From contig NZ_JANKOF010000008.1 of assembly GCF_024655565.1 (NCBI RefSeq), positions 1-64,000 of the forward strand: a stretch of DNA of 64,000 nucleotides, read 5' to 3'. Positions 16,439 through 24,838 of the stretch are shown one piece after another (position 1 is the first letter of the stretch; every line of letters begins with the position of its first letter). Under the pieces are notes generated by a model. That model had not been told where the DNA came from and made no database searches. It saw only the letters and a program-made list of their open reading frames with translations. The position numbers were made by a program, and so were the translations under genes. This DNA is from Nitratireductor sp. ZSWI3 (GTDB lineage Bacteria > Pseudomonadota > Alphaproteobacteria > Rhizobiales > Rhizobiaceae).

Positions 16439-17433
16439 GCAGGCGCCTGACCGTCGATGAAGCCCTGATCCTCGTCGGCGAGACGCTCAAGCGCTGCCGC
16501 ACCGAGGCGGAAAACGCAGCCTCCGTCGCCAGGGCGCTCGTCGGCGCCGAGCTCGCGGGGCAGGCGGGGCATGGACTGCGCAGGATGCCCTCCTATTGTG
16601 CGCAGGCTCTCTCGGGCAAGGTCGACGGCATGGCGCGGCCGCGCTCTCACGCCCACCGGCCCGGCGCGTTGACGGTCGACGCGGCCCATGGTTTCGCCTA
16701 TCCGGCCATCGATCTCGCGCTCGACTGGCTTCCCGACGCGGCGCGCAGCCAGGGCATCGCCATGGCCGGCATTCATCGCTCCCATCACTGCGGCGTGGCG
16801 GGGCTCGTCGTCGAGCGCCTTGCCGAAAGCGGCCTCGTCGCCGTCCTGATGGCCAACACACCTGCCGCCATGGCGCCATGGGGCGGCCGGCGGGCCGTGT
16901 TCGGCACCGATCCGATCGCCTTTGCCGCTCCGCTCGACGGGGCCGATCCGGTGGTCGTCGACATCTCTCTCTCGAAGGTCGCGCGGGGCAAGATCATGGC
17001 GGCGCAACAGCAGGGACAGCCTATCCCCGAAGGCTGGGCCCTCGATGCCGACGGAAACCCGACCACCGATCCCGATCGCGCGCTGGCCGGCACGATGGTT
17101 CCCATGGGGGATGCGAAGGGCACGGCGCTCGCCCTGATGGTCGAAATGCTCAGCGCCGGCCTCACCGGTGCCAGCTACGCCTATGACGCGACCTCGTTCT
17201 TCGACGCAGAGGGCGCCGCACCCGGCACGGGGCAGCTCATCGTCGCGATGGATCCGGAAGCCTTCGGGCCCGGCGCCCTGCAGCGCTTCGCGGTGCTCGC
17301 CGGCGAGATCGACACCATGCAGGGCGCGCGACTGCCCGGCCGCCGACGGCAGCAGCTGAAGGCCGAGCTGATGCGCGACGGGATCGCCGTCGACGATGCC
17401 CTTCTGGCGCAGATCGAAGCCCTCGGCCGTTGA
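16435..17433 (+). CDS. comC: Ldh2/malate-lactate-type dehydrogenase, probable (R)-sulfolactate dehydrogenase
   Basis: This 332-residue member of the Ldh2 NAD(P)H oxidoreductase family has IHRSHHCGVAGL (the conserved catalytic His region), GTDPIAFAAP and a VDISLSKVARGKI segment. In this context it matches ComC, which reduces sulfopyruvate to (R)-sulfolactate, the enantiomer cleaved by SuyAB. GAGAGGAA lies upstream of the ATG at 16435. It is the last gene of the suyAB-transporter-slcC-comC series. No sulfite exporter or sulfite dehydrogenase follows, so sulfite must be handled by genes elsewhere. Confidence 0.75.
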   Translation: MSRRLTVDEALILVGETLKRCRTEAENAASVARALVGAELAGQAGHGLRRMPSYCAQALSGKVDGMARPRSHAHRPGALTVDAAHGFAYPAIDLALDWLPDAARSQGIAMAGIHRSHHCGVAGLVVERLAESGLVAVLMANTPAAMAPWGGRRAVFGTDPIAFAAPLDGADPVVVDISLSKVARGKIMAAQQQGQPIPEGWALDADGNPTTDPDRALAGTMVPMGDAKGTALALMVEMLSAGLTGASYAYDATSFFDAEGAAPGTGQLIVAMDPEAFGPGALQRFAVLAGEIDTMQGARLPGRRRQQLKAELMRDGIAVDDALLAQIEALGR

Positions 17434-17469
17434 GCGATCACGTGGTTCGGCCCGGCAGCGTCGGCGCGC

Positions 17470-17537
17470 GGTCTTTTTGTCTTCCGCGTTTATACGGACG
17501 TCAGGTCGTTCCACCTGACTGCAAAATGCAATGCGGC
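17470..17537. repeat. Diverged partial copy of intergenic repeat family B
   Basis: TCTTTTTGTCTTCCGCGTTTAT, then an inverted arm pair CAGGTCGTTCCACCTG and CTGCAAAATGC, match the copies at 25420-25525 and 48497-48603. This copy is shorter and lacks the CTAG ends. It lies between comC and the convergent amine oxidase gene. Confidence 0.7.
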
Positions 17538-17564
17538 GCCGACGCTTCAAGGAGTTGAAAACCT

Positions 17565-19550
17565 CTATTTCGGCAACCTCACCGTTAGCGCCGGATTGTG
17601 CGGGAAGAAGTTATAGGGCTTCAGGGTGATGCCCTTCCACATGGTCGACATCACCGGCCAATCCTCCATCTGCGGCACGTGGTGAAAGCCCATCGTGTAC
17701 CAGGTCACGATGTCGGTGTTGTCGATGCTGCGGTCCTGCTTCACCCATTCGGCCAGCGTGTCCGAGCCGTCGCTCTGGAAGGCATATTCACCGCCGGCGT
17801 AGCGTTCGGCGGCCTTGTAGGGCGTGTTCCAGAACGTGTATTCGATGTAGGCGTTGCGCCTGGCCGGAGGGTCGTTCTCCGTGTCCAGCGGGCTGTAGGC
17901 GACGCTGTTCTGCGGCAGGATCATGTAACCCGGGGCGTGCCCCACGCCCACTTTCCGGCTCATGTTCATCACATGGTACATGGCGGGCGTGGCCGGGTTG
18001 ACGCGGTAGCGCGCCGCAAGTTCCGTCTTCGGCATCTCGGCCTTTGTCACCCACAGCGAGCGGCGCGGCAGGTCTTCGGCCACCTCGCCCTTCACCAGGC
18101 CGGTCCGCATGAAGACGTTGTCCTGGCCATCGATGTCGAAGTCGAGCCGGAAGTTGAAGAAATGGTCGTGGTTGGGGGCCACGAGATTGGGCACGATCAG
18201 CGTGCCGTAGCGCGTTTCCTGCGCCGCCGTCGCATCGTCCATCGAGGTCGAGGCGGCACCTTTCACCGCATCGAGCCCGGTGGCGCCGACCATCACCCGG
18301 ATGCGGCCGTTCTGTTCGAACACGTAGTCGATCAGATAGTCGTAATTGCCGACCTGGGAAGCGGAGCGCACGACGAGCTCGCTTGCCGGGCGTCCCTCGG
18401 CCGGCACCGACTGATCCTCGCTCTGGGCGAAGATCTCGTAGTGCCGCCAGACCGGATCGCCGATGTTGCGCTCGAAGATGCAAAGAGCGTTCGGAATGTC
18501 GACCGGCTCGCCGCGGTCGTCGTGCACGGTGGCCGGCAGGAAACGGGCGTAGGACGGGCAGTCGACGCCGGCGCGCAGCGGGCTCAGGAAGATGCCGAAC
18601 CCGTATTCGCCGCTGTCCATATAGGTGCGCCAGTACCAGCCCTCGTCCGGGTCCATATAGGGCACGAACACTTCCGAAAGATGGGCCTGGTAGAGAACCG
18701 AGCGCCAGTCGTTGCCGTCGTTCACCTCGATGTTGGAGAGCACGACGCCCGGCCGCTTGTCGACGCGCCAGCGGAAGCGCCACATGTCCCAGTTGACCAC
18801 GCTGCCGTCGATGGTGACGTTCGCTTCCCCCTCCTGGACAAGATGGGCGGGATCGCTCTGCGGGCGCAGCTCCCCGGTCCGCTCCCGGACCTCGTCCTCC
18901 ATGTAGCCCCAAGCATCCTGCGGCACCGGCAGGACGCCCGTGTCGATGACCTCGACAACCTTCCTGCCGGTGAGATCGACGACCGCATAGAGGCCTTCGA
19001 TGGGCTTGGCGTAGAAGTTGGAACCGGTCGGATTGACGTAGCAGGGCACCTTCATCAGCCGCTGGTCGGCCTCGGCCTGTGCATCGAAGGAGCCGGCCGT
19101 CAGGGGGAGGCAGAAGACGTCGTCGGGGCCGAGGTCGCGCTTCCTCAGCGCCGTCACGAAAGCCTCGTCGGAAAGGGCAAGGTCCATCGCGCCGATGAAC
19201 TCTTCCAGAAGCACCATCGACTGGCCGCCGATGTCGCCGATCTCGCTGATCTCACCCGAGACCAGGTCGACCTCGGCCTTGTATCCACGGTCACCGGAAA
19301 TCGCATGGACCGTGGCGACGCGCGGCCCTTCCTCGCCCTCCTTCCAGGCCAGCACGTCGGCCTTTTCGGGCTCCTTCAGCTCGATCAGCGGAAAGCGTGC
19401 GTCGTCGGTGATCCGATCGTCTGCTTTCATGATGGTGACGACCCGAGCGATTTCTTCCTGTGACAGGCCGTCCAGCGGGTGTGCGGTCGCGCCGTTGCAT
19501 AAGACTGTCAGGGCCATGGCGGCGCAGGTTGTGGTCAAGTGTCTTTTCAT
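17565..19550 (-). CDS. Copper-containing primary amine oxidase (TPQ enzyme), secreted
   Basis: This 661-residue protein has an N-terminal signal peptide ending near GATA at residue 23. Key residues are visible: NYDY at 402-405 with Tyr403 as precursor of the topaquinone cofactor, catalytic-base Asp312 in YMDSGEYG, and copper ligands His461/His463 (HDH) plus His623 or His624 (GFHH). It oxidises primary amines to aldehydes, releasing ammonia and hydrogen peroxide, probably in the periplasm. AGGAGAAGCG precedes the ATG at 19550. An AraC-type regulator lies immediately upstream on the same strand, resembling the tyramine/phenylethylamine oxidase arrangement. Confidence 0.92.
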   Translation of the reverse strand: MKRHLTTTCAAMALTVLCNGATAHPLDGLSQEEIARVVTIMKADDRITDDARFPLIELKEPEKADVLAWKEGEEGPRVATVHAISGDRGYKAEVDLVSGEISEIGDIGGQSMVLLEEFIGAMDLALSDEAFVTALRKRDLGPDDVFCLPLTAGSFDAQAEADQRLMKVPCYVNPTGSNFYAKPIEGLYAVVDLTGRKVVEVIDTGVLPVPQDAWGYMEDEVRERTGELRPQSDPAHLVQEGEANVTIDGSVVNWDMWRFRWRVDKRPGVVLSNIEVNDGNDWRSVLYQAHLSEVFVPYMDPDEGWYWRTYMDSGEYGFGIFLSPLRAGVDCPSYARFLPATVHDDRGEPVDIPNALCIFERNIGDPVWRHYEIFAQSEDQSVPAEGRPASELVVRSASQVGNYDYLIDYVFEQNGRIRVMVGATGLDAVKGAASTSMDDATAAQETRYGTLIVPNLVAPNHDHFFNFRLDFDIDGQDNVFMRTGLVKGEVAEDLPRRSLWVTKAEMPKTELAARYRVNPATPAMYHVMNMSRKVGVGHAPGYMILPQNSVAYSPLDTENDPPARRNAYIEYTFWNTPYKAAERYAGGEYAFQSDGSDTLAEWVKQDRSIDNTDIVTWYTMGFHHVPQMEDWPVMSTMWKGITLKPYNFFPHNPALTVRLPK

Positions 19551-19628
19551 CGCTTCTCCTCCGGTGGCGCCGCCTTGCGGGCAGCCTTGACGATCATAGT
19601 GGAGGGAAGGACGGCGCTGCGTCTTGGA

Positions 19629-20594
19629 CTATTGCGTCAGGCTCTTGGGCGAAGGCGACACCGTGCGCAGCCGGTATTCTCCGGGGGATGCCTGAAACCG
19701 GGCGCGGAACCGCCGGTTGAAATAAGACAGGTCGTTGAAGCCCGAATCGAACGCGATGGTGGAGATGCGCTCGCCGCCGGAAGCGTCCTGACACAGGAGC
19801 CTCTGGCGCGCATAGTCGAGCCGGGCACGGATCAGGCATTCCGAAAGCGAGGACCCCTCCGCCTGGAAGCGGCGCTGCAGCGCCCTGAGGCTCACGCCCA
19901 TGGCCTCGGCCACGGCGGCGGGCGTGCAGTCGGGATCGCGAAAGCGGTGTTTGATATAGGCCCGGGTGCGGGCGAGGAGCAGGTCGCCGCTGGTTGCCGC
20001 CGACGGTAGTTCGCCCTCTTCGAGGCTGCACAGATAGGAGCCCATCAGGTCGAAGAAGGCTTCGCTGACGACGCGCTGCCGCGGCGCGATACCCTCGGCC
20101 GCCAGGATGCGGTCGATCGTGGCGCGCATGGCTCTGCCGATGGCCGAGGCGCCGGGGATTGAGCAGCCGCCGAGCGCACAGGTGCCGAAGCGGTGGGCGA
20201 AGTCGGCGCGGTTCAGATGCACCGAATATTGCCGGCTGCCGCCGTCGCCATAGACGAAATGCGACGGATAGGCCGAATCGATCATCATGAAGTCGCCGGG
20301 CTTAAGGCGCACCTCGGCATCGCCCTGACGCATCACCGCATGTCCCGTCTTCTGCAGCACGAGAAAGAGATGCTCCGCCGAATCCTGCCGGATGCAGCGC
20401 CAGTCACGATCGATCTCGGCGGCACTGTTGTCGACGACCGCGACCGACAGGGCGTGCCGTCGGTTCAGCGTGATGCGGCCGCGCATGTCCCTGCCGCCCG
20501 CCGGCGGCAGGACCAGAAAGTTTCCGCAAACATCGCGCACGCCGGCCTGAAACGCGTCCAGCGACACAAGACCGTGGGTCTCGTGAAACGGCAT
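19629..20594 (-). CDS. AraC-family regulator, FeaR-like
   Basis: The protein has 321 residues. The N-terminal AraC-binding-like domain (about 1-190) is followed by a double helix-turn-helix AraC domain at the C-terminus, with TPAAVAEAMGVSLRALQRRF and FDSGFNDLSYFNRRFRARF. GGGGAGGA abuts the ATG at 20600, so the ATG six bases on (20594) has the better spacing. It lies 78 bases upstream of the copper amine oxidase gene on the same strand. The likely job is amine-responsive activation of that gene (inference from layout and the FeaR precedent). Confidence 0.87.
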   Translation of the reverse strand: MPFHETHGLVSLDAFQAGVRDVCGNFLVLPPAGGRDMRGRITLNRRHALSVAVVDNSAAEIDRDWRCIRQDSAEHLFLVLQKTGHAVMRQGDAEVRLKPGDFMMIDSAYPSHFVYGDGGSRQYSVHLNRADFAHRFGTCALGGCSIPGASAIGRAMRATIDRILAAEGIAPRQRVVSEAFFDLMGSYLCSLEEGELPSAATSGDLLLARTRAYIKHRFRDPDCTPAAVAEAMGVSLRALQRRFQAEGSSLSECLIRARLDYARQRLLCQDASGGERISTIAFDSGFNDLSYFNRRFRARFQASPGEYRLRTVSPSPKSLTQ

Positions 20595-20750
20595 CGCCAT
20601 TCCTCCCCTGCCGTGTCGCCCCTTACGACACCTTGCGAATGGGTAGACGGGCAAGCGTATTCAGCTTTTGGGGTTCGGGCAAGAAGCGGTGCTGAAGGGG
20701 GCGCGATCCCGAAGGCGTTGCGGATCGTGCCGGCACGGCTCCCCGCGGGA

Positions 20751-20963
20751 TCAATCCTTTGCCCGGTACTCTTCCGGCATGACGAAGACCTCGTCCGCGC
20801 GTCCGTATCCGCCGTCGGGCACCTCCTCGATCAAAACCATCGTGGTCGGACGCACGACCTCGCCGAAGCAGCTCACCATGAGCTCCGTCGTCTTGTGGAT
20901 CAGGTCTTCCTTCTGTGCCCTCGAGAGCGATGCCTGGGGCAGTTTGTAATTTGCGAAAGGCAT
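20751..20963 (-). CDS. 4-oxalocrotonate tautomerase-family protein
   Basis: This short 70-residue protein starts MPFANYKLPQ, leaving Pro1 as the catalytic base after Met removal, the hallmark of the tautomerase superfamily. VVRPTTMVLIEEVPDGGYG is typical of small 4-OT-like subunits, which work as hexamers or trimers. GAGGAAAAAACC precedes the ATG at 20963. It follows an SDR gene by 29 bases on the same strand and probably shares its transcript. The physiological substrate is unknown. Confidence 0.85.
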   Translation of the reverse strand: MPFANYKLPQASLSRAQKEDLIHKTTELMVSCFGEVVRPTTMVLIEEVPDGGYGRADEVFVMPEEYRAKD

Positions 20964-20992
20964 GGTTTTTTCCTCAGGTTCCGGGGTTTCGG

Positions 20993-21730
20993 TTACACCG
21001 CGCCGCCGTTGGCGCGGATGGTCTGCCCGTTTATCCAGCCGCTCTGCGGCCCGGCCAGGAAAGCCACCGCATCGGCGATGTCGTCGGGAGTGCCGAGGCG
21101 GCCGAGCGGGATCATCCGCGTGATGCCGGCGACCAGTTCCTCGGACTTGCCGCGCATGAAGAATTCGGTCTCGACCGGGCCGGGCGCGATCGCGTTCACC
21201 GTGATCCGGCGCGGCCCCAGCTCCTTGGCGAGCACATGTGTGAGCGCTTCGATGGCGGCTTTCGTGGCGGCATACAGTCCGTATCCGGGCTGGTAGAAGC
21301 CGACGACGCTCGAGGACAGGCTGATGATCCGTCCGCCGTCGCGCAGCCGCCTGGCACCTTCGCGCATGCCGCGGAAGGTGCCGCCAAGATTGACGGCACA
21401 GTGGTCGTCGAAATCCGCGTCGGCTGCTTCCGCCACCGGCGACAGCCGCATCATGCCGGCATTGTTGACCAGAATGTCGACCGCACCGAAGGCGGCGGCC
21501 GCCGCATCGAACAATGCAGGCATGGCGGCGGGGTCTGCGACATCGGCCTGCACCGCAACCGCCCGGCCACCCGACCGCTCGATCTCTTGCACGACCCGAT
21601 CGGCGGCCGTCTTGTCGCGCGCGTAGTTCACGACAACGGCACAGCCCTCGCGAGCCAGCTTGCGCGCAATCGCGGCTCCGATGCCTTTGCCGGCGCCGGT
21701 CACGATCGCGGTTTTGTTTTCCAGTGTCAT
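20993..21730 (-). CDS. SDR-family oxidoreductase
   Basis: This is a 245-residue classical short-chain dehydrogenase with TGAGKGIG near residues 11-18, NNAG, a YAATK active-site segment and the closing NGQTIRANGG. The start at 21730 is the ATG after TGGAGGTCAAA; an ATG 12 bases further upstream lies before that ribosome binding site. The gene diverges from a LysR regulator and is followed by a tautomerase. This arrangement usually means the LysR protein controls the SDR/tautomerase pair. It resembles FabG-like 3-oxoacyl reductases, but the substrate is not evident. Confidence 0.88.
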   Translation of the reverse strand: MTLENKTAIVTGAGKGIGAAIARKLAREGCAVVVNYARDKTAADRVVQEIERSGGRAVAVQADVADPAAMPALFDAAAAAFGAVDILVNNAGMMRLSPVAEAADADFDDHCAVNLGGTFRGMREGARRLRDGGRIISLSSSVVGFYQPGYGLYAATKAAIEALTHVLAKELGPRRITVNAIAPGPVETEFFMRGKSEELVAGITRMIPLGRLGTPDDIADAVAFLAGPQSGWINGQTIRANGGAV

Positions 21731-21804
21731 TTTGACCTCCATTGCACGGCAAGGAGATAGAGGATTGTGCCGTCCGGATAATCATCCTTTATGAGGCAAT
21801 AATA

Positions 21805-21819
21805 TTCGGGTATACCGAA
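21805..21819. promoter_or_regulatory. Candidate LysR-type box in the SDR/LysR intergenic region
   Basis: TTCGG-GTATA-CCGAA is an interrupted palindrome of the T-N11-A type bound by LysR regulators. It sits five bases before the LysR start codon in a 94-base divergent region, so it could serve both autoregulation and control of the SDR gene. Confidence 0.55.
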
Positions 21820-21824
21820 CAATC

Positions 21825-22718
21825 ATGGATCGTCTCGACGCAATGCGCCTTCTTGTCCGGGTCATCGAGCGTCGCAGCTTCACGGCTGCTGCGGCCGATC
21901 TGGGCATGCCACGTTCGACGGCGACCGAGGCGATCAGGCGGCTCGAGCGTGATCTTGGCTGCCGGCTGCTGGAGCGCACCACGCGGCACGTGGCGCCGAC
22001 CCTCGATGGAGAGGCCTATTACCGGCGGTGCCTGTCGATCCTTGCCGATATCGACGAGGCGGAAGGTGCCGTGCGTGGCGGAGAACCGGCCGGCGTCTTG
22101 CGGTTTGACGCCCATGGGGCCCTGACGCGGGCCTTCCTGCTGCCGCGCCTGCCGGAGTTCCTGGAGGCCTATCCGCAGATCAGGTTGCAGATCGGCCAGG
22201 GAGACAGGCTGGTCGACCTGGTGCGCGAAGGGGTGGATTGCGTGATCCGGGCGGGCGAGCCGGATGACAGCGGCATGATCATGCGCAGGCTTCCCGACAT
22301 TCCTGAGCAAACCTGCGCCAGCCCCGATTATCTGAGCTGCCACGGGATGCCGACGTCACCCGACGGCCTCGACGGACACCGGATGATCGGCTTTGTCTCG
22401 TCGCGCACCGGCCGGATGATGCCGCTGGAATTCCAGACCGCCGAAGGGACGAGAGAGATAACGCTTCCGTGCCTTGTGACCGCCAACGAGGCGGAGACGG
22501 CGCATCATCTCGCGCGGATGGGTTACGGGCTGATTCAGGCGCCTCGCTACCGGTTCCGGGAAGACCTGGCGCGCGGTGCCCTTGTCGAGGTTTTGCCGGA
22601 TCATCCGCCGCCGCCCTTGCCGCTCGCGGCCTACTATCCGCAGAACCGCCAATTGTCGCCGCGCGTGCGGGTTTTCCTCGATTGGGTCGCCACGGTCTTC
22701 GACGGGGCGGACCTGTAG
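21825..22718 (+). CDS. LysR-family transcriptional regulator
   Basis: The protein has 297 residues. An N-terminal winged helix-turn-helix (about 1-60: FTAAAADLGMPRSTATEAIRR) is followed by a substrate-binding domain of the LTTR type. The sequence style (MDRLDAMRLLVRVIERRSF) is that of the large LTTR group that regulates adjacent SDR or NAD-dependent oxidoreductase genes. No good ribosome binding site is visible before the ATG at 21825, and the operator-like box is very close, so translation may be weak or leaderless (inference). Confidence 0.9.
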   Translation: MDRLDAMRLLVRVIERRSFTAAAADLGMPRSTATEAIRRLERDLGCRLLERTTRHVAPTLDGEAYYRRCLSILADIDEAEGAVRGGEPAGVLRFDAHGALTRAFLLPRLPEFLEAYPQIRLQIGQGDRLVDLVREGVDCVIRAGEPDDSGMIMRRLPDIPEQTCASPDYLSCHGMPTSPDGLDGHRMIGFVSSRTGRMMPLEFQTAEGTREITLPCLVTANEAETAHHLARMGYGLIQAPRYRFREDLARGALVEVLPDHPPPPLPLAAYYPQNRQLSPRVRVFLDWVATVFDGADL

Positions 22719-22794
22719 CGCGACGCGTTTCTTGCAGCCGGGGCAGTGTCGAACCGCAAGCCGGCCCGGTGGTATCTCGACGGCATCCTGCGGC

Positions 22795-22824
22795 AAAAAC
22801 AAAGGCGGCGACCCGAAGGTCGCC
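22795..22824 (-). terminator. Rho-independent terminator of tRNA-Gly
   Basis: On the minus strand a 7-bp stem GGCGACC / GGTCGCC closed by the very stable UUCG tetraloop is followed by GCCTTTGTTTTT. It starts about 30 bases after the tRNA 3' end. Confidence 0.85.
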
Positions 22825-22854
22825 GTATCAAGCCTTTGATAATCCGAAGAAAAC

Positions 22855-22929
22855 TGGAGCGGGCGATGAGATTCGAACTCACGACCCCAACCTTGGCAAG
22901 GTTGTGCTCTACCCCTGAGCTACGCCCGC
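22855..22929 (-). tRNA. tRNA-Gly (anticodon GCC)
   Basis: This 75-nt cloverleaf includes an encoded CCA. The acceptor stem is GCGGGCG / CGCCCGC. The anticodon stem is CAACC / GGTTG around loop TTGCCAA, giving anticodon GCC. The T arm contains GTTCGAAT-type loop bases. A TATAAG-like box lies about 20 bases upstream on the minus strand, and an intrinsic terminator follows. Confidence 0.97.
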
Positions 22930-23151
22930 TCGCTGTGTCGCTTCCGACGGCGCGCTTATAGTCTGATCTCGCCGGCAATTGCAACAGGAAATCGACTGCG
23001 ACAAATACGCTTTTTTCAAAAGCATCGAGGTCTGTGGGAAACCCAAGGCGGCGGCCCGGTTTGCGGCGTTTGCGCCGGGGGGCTTGCATCTTGTGGCGCC
23101 GGTTCGCTACAGCCTTCCGGGACAAGCCGCAAACGGAACCGGACCGAGTTC

Positions 23152-23649
23152 ATGCCGAAAACACCCGAAGAGCTTCTGGACCATCTCAACGCCCTCGGCA
23201 TCGAGACGGTGACGCATCGTCACGCGCCGCTCTTCACCGTTTCCGATTCGCAGTCCCTGCGCGGGACGATCGAGGGCGGGCACACCAAGAACCTGTTCCT
23301 CAAGGACAAGAAGGGCGCGTTCTTCCTCGTCACGGTGGAAGAGGACGCGGTGGTGGACCTGAAATCGATCCACAGCAAGATCGGCGCCTCGGGACGCGTC
23401 TCGTTCGGCAAGCCGGGCGCCCTGCTGGAGCTGCTCGGCGTGGCGCCCGGATCGGTCACGGTGTTCGGCGTGCTCAATGACGCCGAGGGGCGGGTGAAGG
23501 TCGTGCTCGATGCGGGGTTGATGGAGCACGAGACCATCAACGCGCATCCGCTGACCAACGAGGCGACCACATCCATCGGGCGCGACGATCTCCTGCGCTT
23601 TCTCGAGGCGACCAAGCACGAGCCCCTCGTCTTGAAAGTGGCCGAGTGA
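23152..23649 (+). CDS. Prolyl-tRNA deacylase (YbaK/ProX family)
   Basis: This 165-residue stand-alone YbaK/aminoacyl-tRNA-associated domain protein has segments LFTVSDSQSLRGTIEGGHTKNLFLKD and FGVLNDAEGRVKVVLDAGLM typical of the ProX/PrdX group, which hydrolyses Ala mischarged on tRNA-Pro in trans. It is cytoplasmic. It precedes the CnoX-type thioredoxin, an order I associate with Hyphomicrobiales chromosomes. The start at 23152 has only a weak purine-rich stretch upstream. Confidence 0.87.
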   Translation: MPKTPEELLDHLNALGIETVTHRHAPLFTVSDSQSLRGTIEGGHTKNLFLKDKKGAFFLVTVEEDAVVDLKSIHSKIGASGRVSFGKPGALLELLGVAPGSVTVFGVLNDAEGRVKVVLDAGLMEHETINAHPLTNEATTSIGRDDLLRFLEATKHEPLVLKVAE

Positions 23650-23735
23650 TCGCCACATTGTGAGCGAAATATGCGATGAACGCGCCGGGCGGTCAGCCGC
23701 AGCACGGCGCAGCCGAGAGCGAGGAAGGGGCAACC

Positions 23736-24752
23736 ATGTCGAGCAATGACAATCCATACGAGAAGGGTGCCTACGGCGCTGCCGGCTCGTACACCACCAG
23801 TGTCGGCTCGGGCGAGGCGCGCGAAGGCGCGTCCTCGGCGGCCCCGGTCTTCACCCTCGGCGATGCGCCGCCCGCGGCAGGCGAATTGATCAAGGACACC
23901 ACGACCGCCGGATTTGCCGCCGACGTCATCGAGGAATCGCGCCGCCAGCCGGTCCTGGTCGACTTCTGGGCCCCCTGGTGCGGCCCGTGCCGCCAGCTGA
24001 CGCCGGTTCTCGAGAAGGTCGTGCGCGCGGCACGCGGCAAGGTGAAGCTCGTCAAGATGAACATCGACGAGCACCCGGCGATCGCCGGCCAGCTCGGCGT
24101 CCAGTCGATCCCGGCGGTCTTCGCCTTCAAGGACGGCCGTCCCTTCGACGGGTTCATGGGCGCGTTGCCGGAAAGCCAGGTCAAGGCCTTCATCGACAAG
24201 CTCGCCGCCGGGACCGGTCCCGGTGCCGAGATCGAGGAGGCGCTGGCTGCGGCCGGCGAGGCCCGCGCGGCGGGCGATCAGCAGATGGCCGCGCAGATCT
24301 ACTCGGCCGTGCTGCAGCGCGAGCCGGACAATGTGGAGGCGGTCGCCGGCCTTGCCGACCTTCTGTTCGAGGCGGGCCAGAGCGCGCAGGCCGAGGAGCT
24401 GCTCGGCCAGCTTCCCGACGACAAGGCGGGCGCTGCGCCCATCGCCGCCGTGAAGGCGAAGATGGCGCTTGCCGAGCAGGTGGCCGGCCTCGGCGATGCG
24501 GCCGCGCTGGAGAGGCGGCTCCAGGCGGATCCGGCCGATCACGAGGCGCGCTTCGATCTGGCGCTCCTGCAAAACGCGATGGGCGACCGGGCGGCGGCGG
24601 CCGACAGTCTGCTCGCCATCGTGCGTGCCGACCGCGACTGGCGCGAGGACGGGGCGCGTGCGCAGCTCCTCAAGTTCTTCGAGGCCTGGGGGCCGACGGA
24701 TCCGGCGACGCTGGCGGCTCGGCGCAAGCTCTCCTCGCTGCTGTTTTCCTAG
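23736..24752 (+). CDS. Thioredoxin-like chaperedoxin with TPR region (CnoX/YbbN type)
   Basis: This is a 338-residue protein: a low-complexity N-terminus (about 1-50), a thioredoxin domain (about 55-165) with active site WCGPC at residues 81-85, then a C-terminal helical TPR-like region that includes QREPDNVEAVAGLADLLFEAG. This is the CnoX/YbbN architecture, a holdase that also protects client cysteines. Some relatives lack one active-site cysteine; here both are present. The ATG at 23736 follows GGAAGGGGC; an in-frame ATG at 23676 is possible but has no clear ribosome binding site. Confidence 0.88.
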   Translation: MSSNDNPYEKGAYGAAGSYTTSVGSGEAREGASSAAPVFTLGDAPPAAGELIKDTTTAGFAADVIEESRRQPVLVDFWAPWCGPCRQLTPVLEKVVRAARGKVKLVKMNIDEHPAIAGQLGVQSIPAVFAFKDGRPFDGFMGALPESQVKAFIDKLAAGTGPGAEIEEALAAAGEARAAGDQQMAAQIYSAVLQREPDNVEAVAGLADLLFEAGQSAQAEELLGQLPDDKAGAAPIAAVKAKMALAEQVAGLGDAAALERRLQADPADHEARFDLALLQNAMGDRAAAADSLLAIVRADRDWREDGARAQLLKFFEAWGPTDPATLAARRKLSSLLFS

Positions 24753-24758
24753 GAGTGC

Positions 24759-24803
24759 GATCCTGGCAGATGAACACCATCTGTTTCGGTCAGACCACCA
24801 GCT
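24759..24803. repeat. Diverged copy of palindromic repeat family A
   Basis: GCAGATGAACACCATCTGTT followed by CGGTCAGACCACCAGC corresponds to the elements at 1-46 and 25522-25573. It lies directly downstream of the thioredoxin gene. Confidence 0.7.
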
Positions 24804-24838
24804 TTAACGAAACTGAACCAGCACTTGGATGACTGCAG

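Noticed and set aside
22634-23125. Minus-strand open frame across the tRNA-Gly gene
   Set aside because: It translates through the tRNA (giving GRSSGVEHNLAKVGVV, a common tRNA-derived artefact) and has no domain.
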